Source: Kitasatospora sp040298565
GTDB taxonomy: Bacteria; Actinomycetota; Actinomycetes; Streptomycetales; Streptomycetaceae
Length of the DNA: 64,000 nt
Assembly (NCBI RefSeq): GCF_040298565.1
Contig: NZ_JBEPAK010000009.1
Span: forward strand, 1-64,000
Direction: 5' to 3'
Shown: in pieces, positions 51,064-59,414 of the stretch
Layout of the letters: each line of letters opens with the position of its first letter
How positions within the stretch are numbered: position 1 is the stretch's first letter
Program-made: the position numbers and the translations under genes
The notes under the pieces: model-generated
The model's database searches: none
What the model saw: only the letters and a program-made list of their open reading frames with translations
Told to the model about the DNA's origin: nothing

Positions 51064-52218
51064 TCAGCCGAGGTGGGTGCCCAGCCATTCGAGCGAGGCG
51101 GGCAGCTCCCGGGTCCAGCTGTCGAAGTTGTGGCCGCCGTCGTCCAGGTAGAGCGACTCGACCTTGAACTGCGGGTTGGCGGCGGCCGCCTGGGTGGCCT
51201 GGTCGACGAACTGGACGGTCTGCGGGTAGTCGCCCTCCTTGCGGGTGGAGACCACCAGCAGGTTCAGCGGCGGCACCGGGAGGTTCTGCAGCCGCCAGCC
51301 GAGGTCGTGCTGCTGGGTCAGCGCCTTGTCGCCGTTGAAGAGGTCGCCGCCGGTGTAGTTGTCCTGGCGCACCGCGAAGTCGCCGTGCAGGCCGGCGGCG
51401 TTGCCGTAGACGTTCGGGAAGCGCATCGCCAGCCGCATCGCGCAGCTGCCGCCGGTGGAGTAGCCGAACAGGCCCCAGGATCCGGCCGAGCGGCCGAGCC
51501 GGTAGGTGCTGTGCAGGGCCTGGGGCAGGTCCTTGACGAACCAGCTCTCCGTCTTCGGGCCGCCCGGGACGTCCACGCACTCGGTGTCCCGGGACGGGAC
51601 CACCGCCGGGCGGGCCATCACCAGGACGGTCGGCGGCATCTTGCCGGAACGCTGCAGCTCGGCCGCCGTCTGCACCAGCGGCAGTTCCTTGAGCAGGTTC
51701 AGGGTGGTGCCCGGGTAGCCGGCCAGTGCCACCAGGACGGGGAAGCGGACCAGGGCGAACTTCGGGTCGAAGTACTCGGGCGGCAGGTAGACGAACATCT
51801 GGTCGGAGAAGCCGGTCTCCTTGCCGTTGACCCGCACCGACTCGACCTTGCCGACCTCCTCCGGCGCGCCCTTCGGCAGGTTGGTGACGGTCTCCAGCCC
51901 GCCCTCGGTGGTCGGCTGGATCAGGTCGTCGGAGACCGGGGTGCCGCCCTTGTGGTTCTCGTTGCTCGCCAGCGCGAGCTTGGCGCCGCCGGGACTGAGC
52001 AGGTCGTCCCAGGAGGTGTAGAACCCGAAGGAGTTGTTCACCGAGAGCGCCAGCACGGCGAGGATCGACACCTGAACGACGGTCAGCAGGCCGATCCGGC
52101 CGAGCACCGGCAGCGGGCGCTGCTTGGCCAGCCGGGGCCAGATCCACAGGGTGGTGACGAGAGCCGCGGCACCGAGTGCGAGCAGCGAGTTCACCAGCGC
52201 GTCGCTGGTCAGTTCCAT
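51064..52218 (-). CDS. membrane-anchored esterase (alpha/beta hydrolase, Ag85-like)
   Basis: 384 residues: two hydrophobic N-terminal helices (LVNSLLALGAAALVTTLWIW; LLTVVQVSILAVLALSV), then an outside esterase D/mycolyltransferase-like domain. The nucleophile elbow is GYSTGG (LFGYSTGGSCAMRLAMRFP), and the catalytic His region is DDGGHNFDSW. ATG 52218 follows GGAAGG at good spacing; ATG 52260 would add 14 residues. On the minus strand with the ferritin-like gene, 116 bp apart. Confidence 0.85.
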   Translation of the reverse strand: MELTSDALVNSLLALGAAALVTTLWIWPRLAKQRPLPVLGRIGLLTVVQVSILAVLALSVNNSFGFYTSWDDLLSPGGAKLALASNENHKGGTPVSDDLIQPTTEGGLETVTNLPKGAPEEVGKVESVRVNGKETGFSDQMFVYLPPEYFDPKFALVRFPVLVALAGYPGTTLNLLKELPLVQTAAELQRSGKMPPTVLVMARPAVVPSRDTECVDVPGGPKTESWFVKDLPQALHSTYRLGRSAGSWGLFGYSTGGSCAMRLAMRFPNVYGNAAGLHGDFAVRQDNYTGGDLFNGDKALTQQHDLGWRLQNLPVPPLNLLVVSTRKEGDYPQTVQFVDQATQAAAANPQFKVESLYLDDGGHNFDSWTRELPASLEWLGTHLG

Positions 52219-52470
52219 GCCGTCGGCCTTCCGGTGGGACACTGTCGGAGCAGGCTTCATCGTCTGGCGGCCCGTCAGGCCGGGCCACCGCTGCTAGGCC
52301 GACCGGGCGCCCGGGTGGGCCGGGAGGGCGGGCGGAGACCGGGGGCAACCGGCACCCTAGAATGCGGCGTCCACCGTACGTAACGCGCACCGGAGGGCCC
52401 CGACCCGCCACGCGGCGGCGGGTCCCGGCTCCCACCCCCGGCTCAACCGCAGCGCATCCAGGGCACCCGG

Positions 52471-52499
52471 TTTACCTACCGTTTCCGGATCCTTGGTAT
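52471..52499 (+). promoter_or_regulatory. promoter upstream of the lysyltransferase gene
   Basis: TTTACC (52471-52476), 17 bp, TGGTAT (52494-52499). A transcript from about 52506 would carry the 30-aa upstream ORF. A second, closer -10 (TACCCT, 52582-52587) could produce a leaderless mRNA for the main gene. The rest of 52219-52595 is GC-rich without a gene. Confidence 0.5.
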
Positions 52500-52525
52500 G
52501 CGCATGGCCTGATGAAGGAATAGGC

Positions 52526-52618
52526 ATGAAGGTCCATCACACGTGCTCCCCCGGAGTGACCGGACACCGCCCCGCAGCCTCTACCCTGAGCTTCCATGAG
52601 CGTTCCCGTGTCCGTTGA
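52526..52618 (+). CDS. possible upstream ORF (30 aa) overlapping the lysyltransferase start
   Basis: ATG with GAAGGAA 6-7 bases upstream, reading MKVHHTCSPGVTGHR and on to a TGA at 52616-52618, 23 bases inside the lysyltransferase gene in another frame. The ribosome site is better than that of the main gene. The peptide has no known relatives that I can name, so it may be regulatory or chance. Confidence 0.35.
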   Translation: MKVHHTCSPGVTGHRPAASTLSFHERSRVR

Positions 52619-54437
52619 GCCGAGCCCCGAGCAGCCGCCGCGCCGTCGGCGTGGTCTGCAGACGCTGCGCAACCAGGCGGCCGCCGTCCCGAGGGCCTGG
52701 CTCCCGGGCGCGGTCGGCTACGCCTGCCTGCTGATCGGGCTGGTGGACATCGCCAGCGCGGTGTTCCCCAAGCTCCGGCACACCAAGATGCACACCTTCG
52801 CCGGGCAGCTGCCGGGCGGCACCACCAGCCTGGCCGCGGTCGGCACCCTGATGGTCGGCATCCTGCTGGTGCCGCTGGCCCACGCGCTGCGCCGCCGCAA
52901 GCGGCGGGCCTGGCGCGCGGTCTGCGTGCTGCTGCCGGTCGGCGCGGCGCTGCACATCGTGCGCTGGCACCAGGTCGGCCCGGCGGTCGTCTCGCTGGCG
53001 GTCTGGGTCGTGATGCTGCTGCACCAGCGCGAGTTCTACGCCAAGGCCGACCCGCGCACCCGCTGGCGCGCGCTGGTCAACCTGGTCGTGATGGGCACCC
53101 TCAGCGTGCTGCTCGGCCTGCTGATCGTGAGCACCCGGACCAAGTACGAGGTCGGCCACCCCGGCCTCACCGAGCGCCTGGAGCACGTCGGGTACGGGCT
53201 GTTCGGCTTCGAGGGCCCGATCCGCTACACCAACGTGCGGATGTCCGACCTGGTCGCCTACCTGCTCGGCGGCCTCGGGCTGCTGACCGCCTTCACCACC
53301 GCCTACCTGGCGCTGCGCCCCGGCAAGCCGAAGCCGGAGCTCAGCGCCGAGGACGAGGAGAAGGTCCGCGAGCTGCTCAAGCGCCACGGCGAACGCGACT
53401 CGCTCGGCTACTTCGCGCTGCGCCGCGACAAGAGCGTGCTGTTCTCGCCCACCGGCAAGGCCGCGATCTCCTACCGGGTGGTCTCCGGCGTGATGCTCGC
53501 CTCCGGGGACCCGGTGGGCGACGTCGAGGCCTGGCCGGGCGCGATCAAGGTGTTCATGGCCGAGGCCCGCGAGCACGCCTGGGTGCCGGCGGTGATGGGC
53601 TGCAGCGAGGTCGGCGGCGAGGTGTGGACCCGCGAGGCGGGCCTGGACGCACTGGAGCTGGGCGACGAGGCGATCGTCGACACCTCGACCTTCTCGCTGT
53701 CCGGCCGCGCCATGCGCAACGTCCGCCAGATGGTCAAGCGGATCGAGCGCAACGGCTACTCCTGCAAGGTGCGCCGGGTCTCCGAGCTCACCCCGGACGA
53801 GAAGTACCGGATCGCCGACGCCGCCGCCCGCTGGCGCGGCACCGACACCGAGCGCGGCTTCTCGATGGCCCTGGGCCGCTTCGGCGACCCGCTGGACGAC
53901 GACTGCGTGGTGGTCACCGCGCACAAGGCGCCGGAGGAGGGCGAGGGCGGCGACGACCTGAAGGCCGTGCTGCACTTCGTGCCCTGGGGCCCGGACGGCA
54001 TCTCGCTGGAGCTGATGCGCCGCGACCGCGCCGCCGACCCGGGCCTGAACGAGCTGCTGATCGTCGCGGCCCTCCAGGCGGTGCCCGACATGGGCGTGCG
54101 CCGGGTGTCGCTCAACTTCGCGATGTTCCGCTCGGCACTGGCCCGCGGTGAGCGGATCGGCGCCGGCCCGGTGCTGCGCGCCTGGCGCGGACTGCTGGTC
54201 TTCCTGTCCCGCTGGTTCCAGATCGAGTCGCTGTACAAGTTCAACGCCAAGTTCCAGCCGGAGTGGGAGCCGCGCTTCCTGGTCTTCCCGAACACCCGGG
54301 ACCTGCCGCGGATCGGCTTCGCCGCGATGCAGGCGGAGGCCTTCATCACCCTGGGCATGCCGCGCTTCGGCCGCAAGCGCCAGCGCGAGGGCCTGATGCC
54401 CGTCCCGTCGAGCCGCGAGGTGACCGAGGCCGCCTGA
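52596..54437 (+). CDS. phosphatidylglycerol lysyltransferase-domain protein (MprF/LPG-synthase C-terminal type)
   Basis: 613 residues: about six N-terminal transmembrane helices (WLPGAVGYACLLIGLVDIAS; TLMVGILLVPLAHAL; VSLAVWVVMLLHQ; LVVMGTLSVLLGLLIV; YLLGGLGLLTAFTTAYLAL). A cytoplasmic DUF2156 acyltransferase domain follows (GYFALRRDKSVLFSPTGKAA; RFLVFPNTRDLPRIGFAAMQ). Such proteins add amino acids from aminoacyl-tRNA to phosphatidylglycerol, giving resistance to cationic peptides. Substrate inferred. TACCCT ends eight bases before the ATG. Confidence 0.87.
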   Translation: MSVPVSVEPSPEQPPRRRRGLQTLRNQAAAVPRAWLPGAVGYACLLIGLVDIASAVFPKLRHTKMHTFAGQLPGGTTSLAAVGTLMVGILLVPLAHALRRRKRRAWRAVCVLLPVGAALHIVRWHQVGPAVVSLAVWVVMLLHQREFYAKADPRTRWRALVNLVVMGTLSVLLGLLIVSTRTKYEVGHPGLTERLEHVGYGLFGFEGPIRYTNVRMSDLVAYLLGGLGLLTAFTTAYLALRPGKPKPELSAEDEEKVRELLKRHGERDSLGYFALRRDKSVLFSPTGKAAISYRVVSGVMLASGDPVGDVEAWPGAIKVFMAEAREHAWVPAVMGCSEVGGEVWTREAGLDALELGDEAIVDTSTFSLSGRAMRNVRQMVKRIERNGYSCKVRRVSELTPDEKYRIADAAARWRGTDTERGFSMALGRFGDPLDDDCVVVTAHKAPEEGEGGDDLKAVLHFVPWGPDGISLELMRRDRAADPGLNELLIVAALQAVPDMGVRRVSLNFAMFRSALARGERIGAGPVLRAWRGLLVFLSRWFQIESLYKFNAKFQPEWEPRFLVFPNTRDLPRIGFAAMQAEAFITLGMPRFGRKRQREGLMPVPSSREVTEAA

Positions 54438-54455
54438 GGCCGCTCGGCACCGCCC

Positions 54456-54489
54456 GGGGCCCCCGCCGAGAACGCTCGGCGGGGGCCCC
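54456..54489 (+). terminator. terminator fused to the folP promoter
   Basis: Perfect 15-bp arms (54456-54470, 54475-54489) with a 4-base loop. Five bases later is GATAAT (54494-54499), so the -35 region of folP lies inside the right arm. Confidence 0.88.
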
Positions 54490-54506
54490 GTTCGATAATG
54501 GGGAGC

Positions 54507-55379
54507 ATGAGCGATGCGCCGTCCTTCCCGTTGCCGCCCGGTCTGCCGCGGCTCGGCCGCTGTGCCGTGATGGGCGTGGTCAACGTCACGCCCGACTCCT
54601 TCTCGGACGGCGGGCTCTGGTTCGACCCCGCGAAGGCGATCGCGCACGGACTCGCGCTGCGCGCCCGCGGCGCGGACCTGGTGGACGTCGGCGGCGAGTC
54701 GACTAGGCCCGGCTCGCAGCGGGTGCCCGAGGAGGAGGAGCTGCGCCGGGTGCTGCCCGTGGTGCGCGAGCTCTCCGCCGCCGGGGTGGTGGTGTCCGTC
54801 GACACCATGCGGGCCTCGGTCGCCGAGCGGGCCGTCGAGGCCGGCGCGGCGATCGTCAACGACGTCTCCGGCGGCCTCGCCGACCCGGCGATGGGCCGGG
54901 TGGTCGCCGGGACCGGCGTGCCCTTCGTGGTGATGCACTGGCGCGGGCAGTCCGCCGACATGGACCGGCTCGCCGTCTACGACGACGTGGTGCGGGACGT
55001 GGTCGCCGAGCTGACCGACCGGATCGACGCGCTGCTGGCCGCCGGGGTCAAGGAGGACCAGCTGATCCTCGACCCGGGGCTCGGCTTCGCCAAGACCCCC
55101 GAGCACAACTGGGCGCTGCTCGGCCGGCTGGACGCGCTCACCGCGCTCGGCCGTCCCGTGCTCGTCGCCGCTTCGCGCAAGCGGTTCCTGGGTACGCTGC
55201 TCGCCGACCCGGAAACCGGGGAGCTGCGCCCGGCCCGTGAGCGGGACGACGCGACCGCCGCGGTCTCGGTGCTGTCCGCCCAGGCCGGAGCCTGGGCGGT
55301 GCGGGTGCACGACGTGTCGGGTACGGCGGACGCCGTCCGCGTGGTCGCGGCCTGGCAGCGCGCGGCGCGGCTGGGGTGA
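54507..55379 (+). CDS. folP: dihydropteroate synthase
   Basis: 290 residues. Joins p-aminobenzoate to dihydropterin pyrophosphate; sulfonamide target. The conserved motifs MGVVNVTPDSFSDGG, GGESTRPGSQ and AASRKRFLG are present. ATG 54507 has GGGGAGC before it and GATAAT ending seven bases upstream, so leaderless and leadered translation are both possible. First gene of folP-NTF2-folB-folK. Confidence 0.96.
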   Translation: MSDAPSFPLPPGLPRLGRCAVMGVVNVTPDSFSDGGLWFDPAKAIAHGLALRARGADLVDVGGESTRPGSQRVPEEEELRRVLPVVRELSAAGVVVSVDTMRASVAERAVEAGAAIVNDVSGGLADPAMGRVVAGTGVPFVVMHWRGQSADMDRLAVYDDVVRDVVAELTDRIDALLAAGVKEDQLILDPGLGFAKTPEHNWALLGRLDALTALGRPVLVAASRKRFLGTLLADPETGELRPARERDDATAAVSVLSAQAGAWAVRVHDVSGTADAVRVVAAWQRAARLG

Positions 55380-55389
55380 GGGAGGGTCT

Positions 55390-55887
55390 GTGACAGGTGA
55401 CGGCAGGTTGAGCGGCGGTACGGCCGGAAAGGCCCACGAGGTGGACCTGGAGGCGGTGCTCGCGGCGAACCGGGCGTTCTACGAGGCGCTGGAGCGGGGG
55501 GACGTCGAGGCGGTCGAGGAGGCCTGGCTGGGGCCCGAGCACGCCGACGACAAGGGCGGCGTGGTGTGCGTGCACCCCGGCTGGCCGGTGCTGCGCGGGC
55601 GGGCGCAGGTGACCCGCTCCTACATGTTGATCATGATGAACACGGAGTACATCCAGTTCTTCCTGACCGATGTCGAGGCCGAGGTCCACGGCGATGTGGC
55701 CCTTGTCACGTGCACCGAGAACATCCTCTCCGGCGGTGAGGCGGAGGAGGAGGGGGAACTCGGTCCGCTGGTCGGCGGAAAGGTCGTCTCCAGCAATCTG
55801 TTCCGCCGTACCCCGGCCGGGTGGAAGCTCTGGTCGCACCACGGTTCACCCGTTCTGACCAGCGGCGACGAGGACGACGAGGAATGA
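55390..55887 (+). CDS. NTF2/SnoaL-like protein in the folate operon
   Basis: 165 residues with the cone-shaped NTF2-like fold (VLAANRAFYEALERGDVEAV; HPGWPVLRGRAQVTRSYMLI) and an acidic tail. Function unknown; it is a constant member of the actinomycete folP-folB gap. GTG 55390 has GGAGGGTCT directly upstream, 10 bases after the folP stop, indicating coupling. Confidence 0.82.
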   Translation: MTGDGRLSGGTAGKAHEVDLEAVLAANRAFYEALERGDVEAVEEAWLGPEHADDKGGVVCVHPGWPVLRGRAQVTRSYMLIMMNTEYIQFFLTDVEAEVHGDVALVTCTENILSGGEAEEEGELGPLVGGKVVSSNLFRRTPAGWKLWSHHGSPVLTSGDEDDEE

Positions 55888-56120
55888 CGGCGGCGGTCGC
55901 GCGATAGCGGCGCCGAACCGTCACCGGGGAATTCCCGAGTGGGCGTCCGACGTTCACGTCAATCGCCGGATCGGCGTGCGTGGCGACGGTTCGTGCCGGG
56001 TAGGACGGTCAGGCGTTGTCCGCGCTCGCGGGTAGATTCGAAACGGAGTGGCGGGCGTGCTGCCCGCCTTCGCCCTGCCCGTCCGTGCCTTCCAGGGCGG
56101 GGCCCGTCCGACTGGGAGCA

Positions 56121-56492
56121 GTGATTCGTTTGCTGGACCGCGTCACCCTGCGGGGGCTGCGAGCCCGGGGCCACCACGGCGTCTTCGAGCGCGAGCGCGT
56201 CGAGGGCCAGACCTTCGTGGTCGACCTCGTGCTGTACCTGGACACCCGCCCCGCCGCGTCCGGAGACGACCTCACCCGCACCGCGCACTACGGCATCGTG
56301 GCCGAGGAGGTCACCGCGATCATCGCCGGGGAGCCGGTCGACCTGATCGAGACCCTGGCCCAGCGCATCGCCGACCAGTGCCTGAAGCACGACGCGGTCG
56401 AGGAGGTCGAGGTCACCGTGCACAAGCCGGACGCCCCGATCACCGTGCCGTTCGACGACGTGACCGTGACCATCCACCGGGGCCGCACATGA
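56121..56492 (+). CDS. folB: dihydroneopterin aldolase
   Basis: 123 residues. Cleaves dihydroneopterin to hydroxymethyl-dihydropterin. RLLDRVTLRGLRARGHHGVF, the LIETLAQRIAD motif and VTVHKPDAPI are typical. GTG 56121 follows GGGAG. A possible -10 (TAGATT, 56033-56038) lies in the 233-bp upstream gap. Confidence 0.94.
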   Translation: MIRLLDRVTLRGLRARGHHGVFERERVEGQTFVVDLVLYLDTRPAASGDDLTRTAHYGIVAEEVTAIIAGEPVDLIETLAQRIADQCLKHDAVEEVEVTVHKPDAPITVPFDDVTVTIHRGRT

Positions 56493-56535
56493 CCCCCACC
56501 GCGTGCCCGGTATCCGATGCAGAGGGATTTCTTCG

Positions 56536-57135
56536 ATGAGCAGCAGTGACCCGACCGCCGAGCCGAACGCGTTCGACCTGGAGAGCCGGGTGGACTCCGC
56601 CGACACCACGCTGCACGGCCAGCGCTGCGCGGTGATCGCGCTGGGCAGCAACCTGGGCAACCGGCTGGAGACCCTGCAGGGTGCCGTCGACGCGCTCGCC
56701 GACACCCCGGGGCTGAAGATCAAGGCCGTCTCGGCGGTCTACGAGACCGAGGCCGTCGGCGGCCCGGAGGAACAGCCCAACTACTACAACGCGGTCGTCG
56801 TGCTGCGCACCTCGCTGCCGCCGCGGGACCTGCTGGAGCGCGGCAACGCGATCGAGGACGCCTTCGGCCGGGTCCGGGAGGTCCGCTGGGGCCCCCGCAC
56901 CCTGGACGTCGACATCCTGGCCTACGAGGGCGTGGTCAGTGACGACCCGCAGCTGGTGCTGCCGCACCCGCGCTCGCACGAGCGGGTCTTCGTGCTCGCC
57001 CCGTGGCTGGACGCCCAGCCCGAGGCCGAGGTGCCCGGGCACGGGCAGGTCGCCGCGCTCCTGGAGGCGCTCGGCGGCCCGGAGGCGCAGGGCGTGCGGC
57101 GGCGCAAGGACATCCGGCTGACGCTGCCGGAGTAG
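56536..57135 (+). CDS. folK: hydroxymethyl-dihydropterin pyrophosphokinase
   Basis: 199 residues. Activates hydroxymethyl-dihydropterin for FolP. ALGSNLGNRLETLQGAV, VGGPEEQPNYYNAV, RWGPRTLDVDIL and LVLPHPRSHERVFVLAP are the family motifs. There is an N-terminal extension of about 30 residues. ATG 56536 follows AGAGGG, 43 bases after folB. Confidence 0.96.
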   Translation: MSSSDPTAEPNAFDLESRVDSADTTLHGQRCAVIALGSNLGNRLETLQGAVDALADTPGLKIKAVSAVYETEAVGGPEEQPNYYNAVVVLRTSLPPRDLLERGNAIEDAFGRVREVRWGPRTLDVDILAYEGVVSDDPQLVLPHPRSHERVFVLAPWLDAQPEAEVPGHGQVAALLEALGGPEAQGVRRRKDIRLTLPE

Positions 57136-57307
57136 CCCCGGGACCGGCCCGCCGCCGGTCGGCCGGGCGGGCCGGGGAACTCGGCCGGGGGCCCCGGCCG
57201 TACGAGTAGATGTCCGTCCGGCCGCGCCCGGTACGGTGGCCTGACGCCTCCGCGCCGGCCCCCGGCCGGTCGGCCGGCTCTGGTACCCCGGGAAGGACCT
57301 GCTCCGA

Positions 57308-57796
57308 GTGAAGCTGCTTCGCCTCCGCCTGTTGATCGGCATCACCGCCGCGACGACGGCGCTGTCCTGGGCCGGCTCCAAGCTGTGGGCCTCCCTGGAC
57401 ACGCTGCCGGCCGTGCCGGCCGCGGCGCCGGTGGTGCTGGCGGCGGTGGCGGTGATCCTGCTGGCGACCACGATCTCGCTGCGGTCCCGGCTGAAGGCGG
57501 TGCGCGAGCGGCAGCCCGGCGCGAAGCGGGTCGACCCGCTGCTGGCGGCCCGCGCGGTGGTGCTGGGGCAGGCCAGCGCGCTGGTGTCCTCGGTGGTCAC
57601 CGGGATCTACGCGGGGGCCGGGATCTACCTGCTCGGGGAGCTGGACGTGGCGGCCCGCAAGGACCAGGCGGTCACCGCCGGGCTGGCCGTGCTGGCGGGG
57701 GCCGCGGTGATCGCGGCGGCGCTCTGGCTCCAGCACGTGTGCAAGCTGCCGGAGAACCACGACGACCCGAGCGGTCCGGCGGCCTCGCACCGCTGA
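57308..57796 (+). CDS. DUF3180 membrane protein
   Basis: 162 residues with four transmembrane helices in two pairs (LLIGITAATTALSWAGSKLW; APVVLAAVAVILLATTISL; the SALVSSVVTGIYAGAGIYLL region; TAGLAVLAGAAVIAAALWL). The family is always beside folK in actinomycetes; role unknown. GTG 57308 with GGGAAGGA upstream. The following 246 bp contains a duplicated GTCGGTCGCCGGT (57824-57836, 57843-57855) and no gene. Confidence 0.87.
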   Translation: MKLLRLRLLIGITAATTALSWAGSKLWASLDTLPAVPAAAPVVLAAVAVILLATTISLRSRLKAVRERQPGAKRVDPLLAARAVVLGQASALVSSVVTGIYAGAGIYLLGELDVAARKDQAVTAGLAVLAGAAVIAAALWLQHVCKLPENHDDPSGPAASHR

Positions 57797-58006
57797 GGCG
57801 GGCGGCGGGCGGCGAGCCGCCGGGTCGGTCGCCGGTAGTGGCGTCGGTCGCCGGTCGCGGCGGCGGGCGTCGGGCTGGTCGCCGGGAGGTCAGCGGGCCG
57901 CACTGCCGCGAGCGCGCTGAGCAGCCCCCTTGTCGTGATCTTGAGTGAAAAGCCGGGCACGTGCGGTAAAAACGGCACCCTGTCAAGGGCGGAAGAGGAC
58001 CCTGGG

Positions 58007-58036
58007 CTGACACGGCCCCAATTCGCACGCTAGTTT
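58007..58036 (+). promoter_or_regulatory. promoter of a leaderless gene
   Basis: CTGACA (58007-58012), 18 bp, TAGTTT (58031-58036). The -10 ends six bases before ATG 58043. Confidence 0.7.
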
Positions 58037-58042
58037 CTTGGC

Positions 58043-59320
58043 ATGTCTCGCGGACGCCACCGTCATTCCTCCGTCCTCAGCCGGGTCGTTCCCCCCACCG
58101 CCGCCGGCGTACTGCTGGTCGCCGCACTGGCCGCTCTGCTGTTCAGTCAGGACACCGTCCTGGTGCGCTCGGTGGGCATCGCGGCGCTGATCGCGGTGCT
58201 CGGATTCGCCCTGCTGCTGCGCCAACGGGACAAGGCGGCCCGGGCCGCCGCCGAGCTGTCCGCCGCGCAGCGGCTGCGGGCCGAGGAGCGCTTCGAGGAG
58301 CAACTGGCCGAGGCCGAGTACGCGGCCGAGGTCGCCGAGGAGCGGGCCACCCGGTTCGGGCGGCGGCTGACGGCGGAGAAGTCGCGGCTGGCGAAGGCCG
58401 AGACCGAGATCGCCCGGCTGCTGCGGGAGCGGGCCGTGACCGTGGCCGAGCAGGCGCTCAAGGAGGCCGAGGCGGCCCAGCGGGCGCTCGCCGCGAGCCG
58501 TCCCAAGTACCCGGCCAGCCCGGCCGCGTTCGTCCGCGCGGCCTCGGTGCTGCGGCTGCTCGAGCGGCGGGCCGCGGAGCAGGAGGCGCGGCGGGCGCGT
58601 ACGGCCGGTGCGGAGGTCGCGCTGCGGGCGTCCGCGACGGTGTCGCAGACCGGCCCGGGCGCCGCCGCGGCTCCCGGGGCCCAGGCCGGGCCGGCGGCTC
58701 CGGCGGCTCCGGTGGCTTCGGTGGGCGCGGCGGGTGCGGCGGCCAAGCCGGTGTCCGTGCCCGCTCCGATCGCGCCCTCGGTGCCGACCCCGGCGCAGGC
58801 GCCTACGGCCCAGTCCTCGGCGGTCCAGTCCTCGGCGATCCAGTCCTCGGGGGTGCAGTCCTCGGCGGTCCAGGCTTCGGCGCGGCCGACCGCGGTGCAG
58901 CCGACGCCGCTGCGTCCGGCGCTGACCGCGACGGTCGGCCAGCTCGGCGGCACGCCGAGCGTCCCGGCCGTGGCACCGGTGCCGGTCGAGCGGCAGCGGC
59001 CGCGCCCGGCGCAGTCCGGCCAGGCGCGCGGACAGGGCTTCAGCTTCTTCGGCCGCGGCTCGGGCGCGCCGGTACGGGCGGTCGCTCCGGCGCCGGCGGT
59101 GGACAGCATCGCCGAGCTGGAGGACCGCACCGACCTGGCGGACGTGGTGGGTGACGAGGCGGTCGCCGCCAAGGCGAAGGCCGAGGCGCAGCAGGCCCGG
59201 CCCGCCCAGGCCGCGCCGGCGGCCGACGGGCCGGAGCAGGCCGAGCCGACCGTGGTGGACCTGACGCCGGAGGACGAGACCGAGCTGATCGAGCTGCCGC
59301 ACCTGCGCGCCTCGCGCTGA
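58043..59320 (+). CDS. membrane-anchored coiled-coil protein, unknown
   Basis: 425 residues: two short N-terminal helices (GVLLVAALAALLFS; VGIAALIAVLGFALLL), then a charged coiled coil of about 110 residues (EERFEEQLAEAEYAAEVAEE and on). A low-complexity Ala/Pro/Ser region with QSSAV repeats comes next, and an acidic end (VVDLTPEDETELIELPHLRA). No family recognised. The ATG is probably leaderless. Convergent with terD across a 47-bp palindrome. Confidence 0.75.
   Translation: MSRGRHRHSSVLSRVVPPTAAGVLLVAALAALLFSQDTVLVRSVGIAALIAVLGFALLLRQRDKAARAAAELSAAQRLRAEERFEEQLAEAEYAAEVAEERATRFGRRLTAEKSRLAKAETEIARLLRERAVTVAEQALKEAEAAQRALAASRPKYPASPAAFVRAASVLRLLERRAAEQEARRARTAGAEVALRASATVSQTGPGAAAAPGAQAGPAAPAAPVASVGAAGAAAKPVSVPAPIAPSVPTPAQAPTAQSSAVQSSAIQSSGVQSSAVQASARPTAVQPTPLRPALTATVGQLGGTPSVPAVAPVPVERQRPRPAQSGQARGQGFSFFGRGSGAPVRAVAPAPAVDSIAELEDRTDLADVVGDEAVAAKAKAEAQQARPAQAAPAADGPEQAEPTVVDLTPEDETELIELPHLRASR
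58811..58870 (+). repeat. 15-bp in-frame repeat, four units
   Basis: Four copies of CAGTCCTCGGCGGTC with one or two changes each encode QSSAV-type pentapeptides in the disordered part of the coiled-coil protein. Confidence 0.88.
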
Positions 59321-59334
59321 GCAGGGGCGGAAAG

Positions 59335-59381
59335 GCCCGCGGCGCGGGACGTCGGACCGTCCGACGTCCCGCGCCGCGGGC
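59335..59381. terminator. 47-bp palindrome, bidirectional terminator
   Basis: Perfect 23-bp arms (59335-59357 and 59359-59381) around a single central base. It lies between convergent genes and is the longest perfect inverted repeat seen in the window. Confidence 0.9.
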
Positions 59382-59414
59382 TTCGAGCGGTCGGCCGGAC
59401 CGCCCGGGGGTGCG

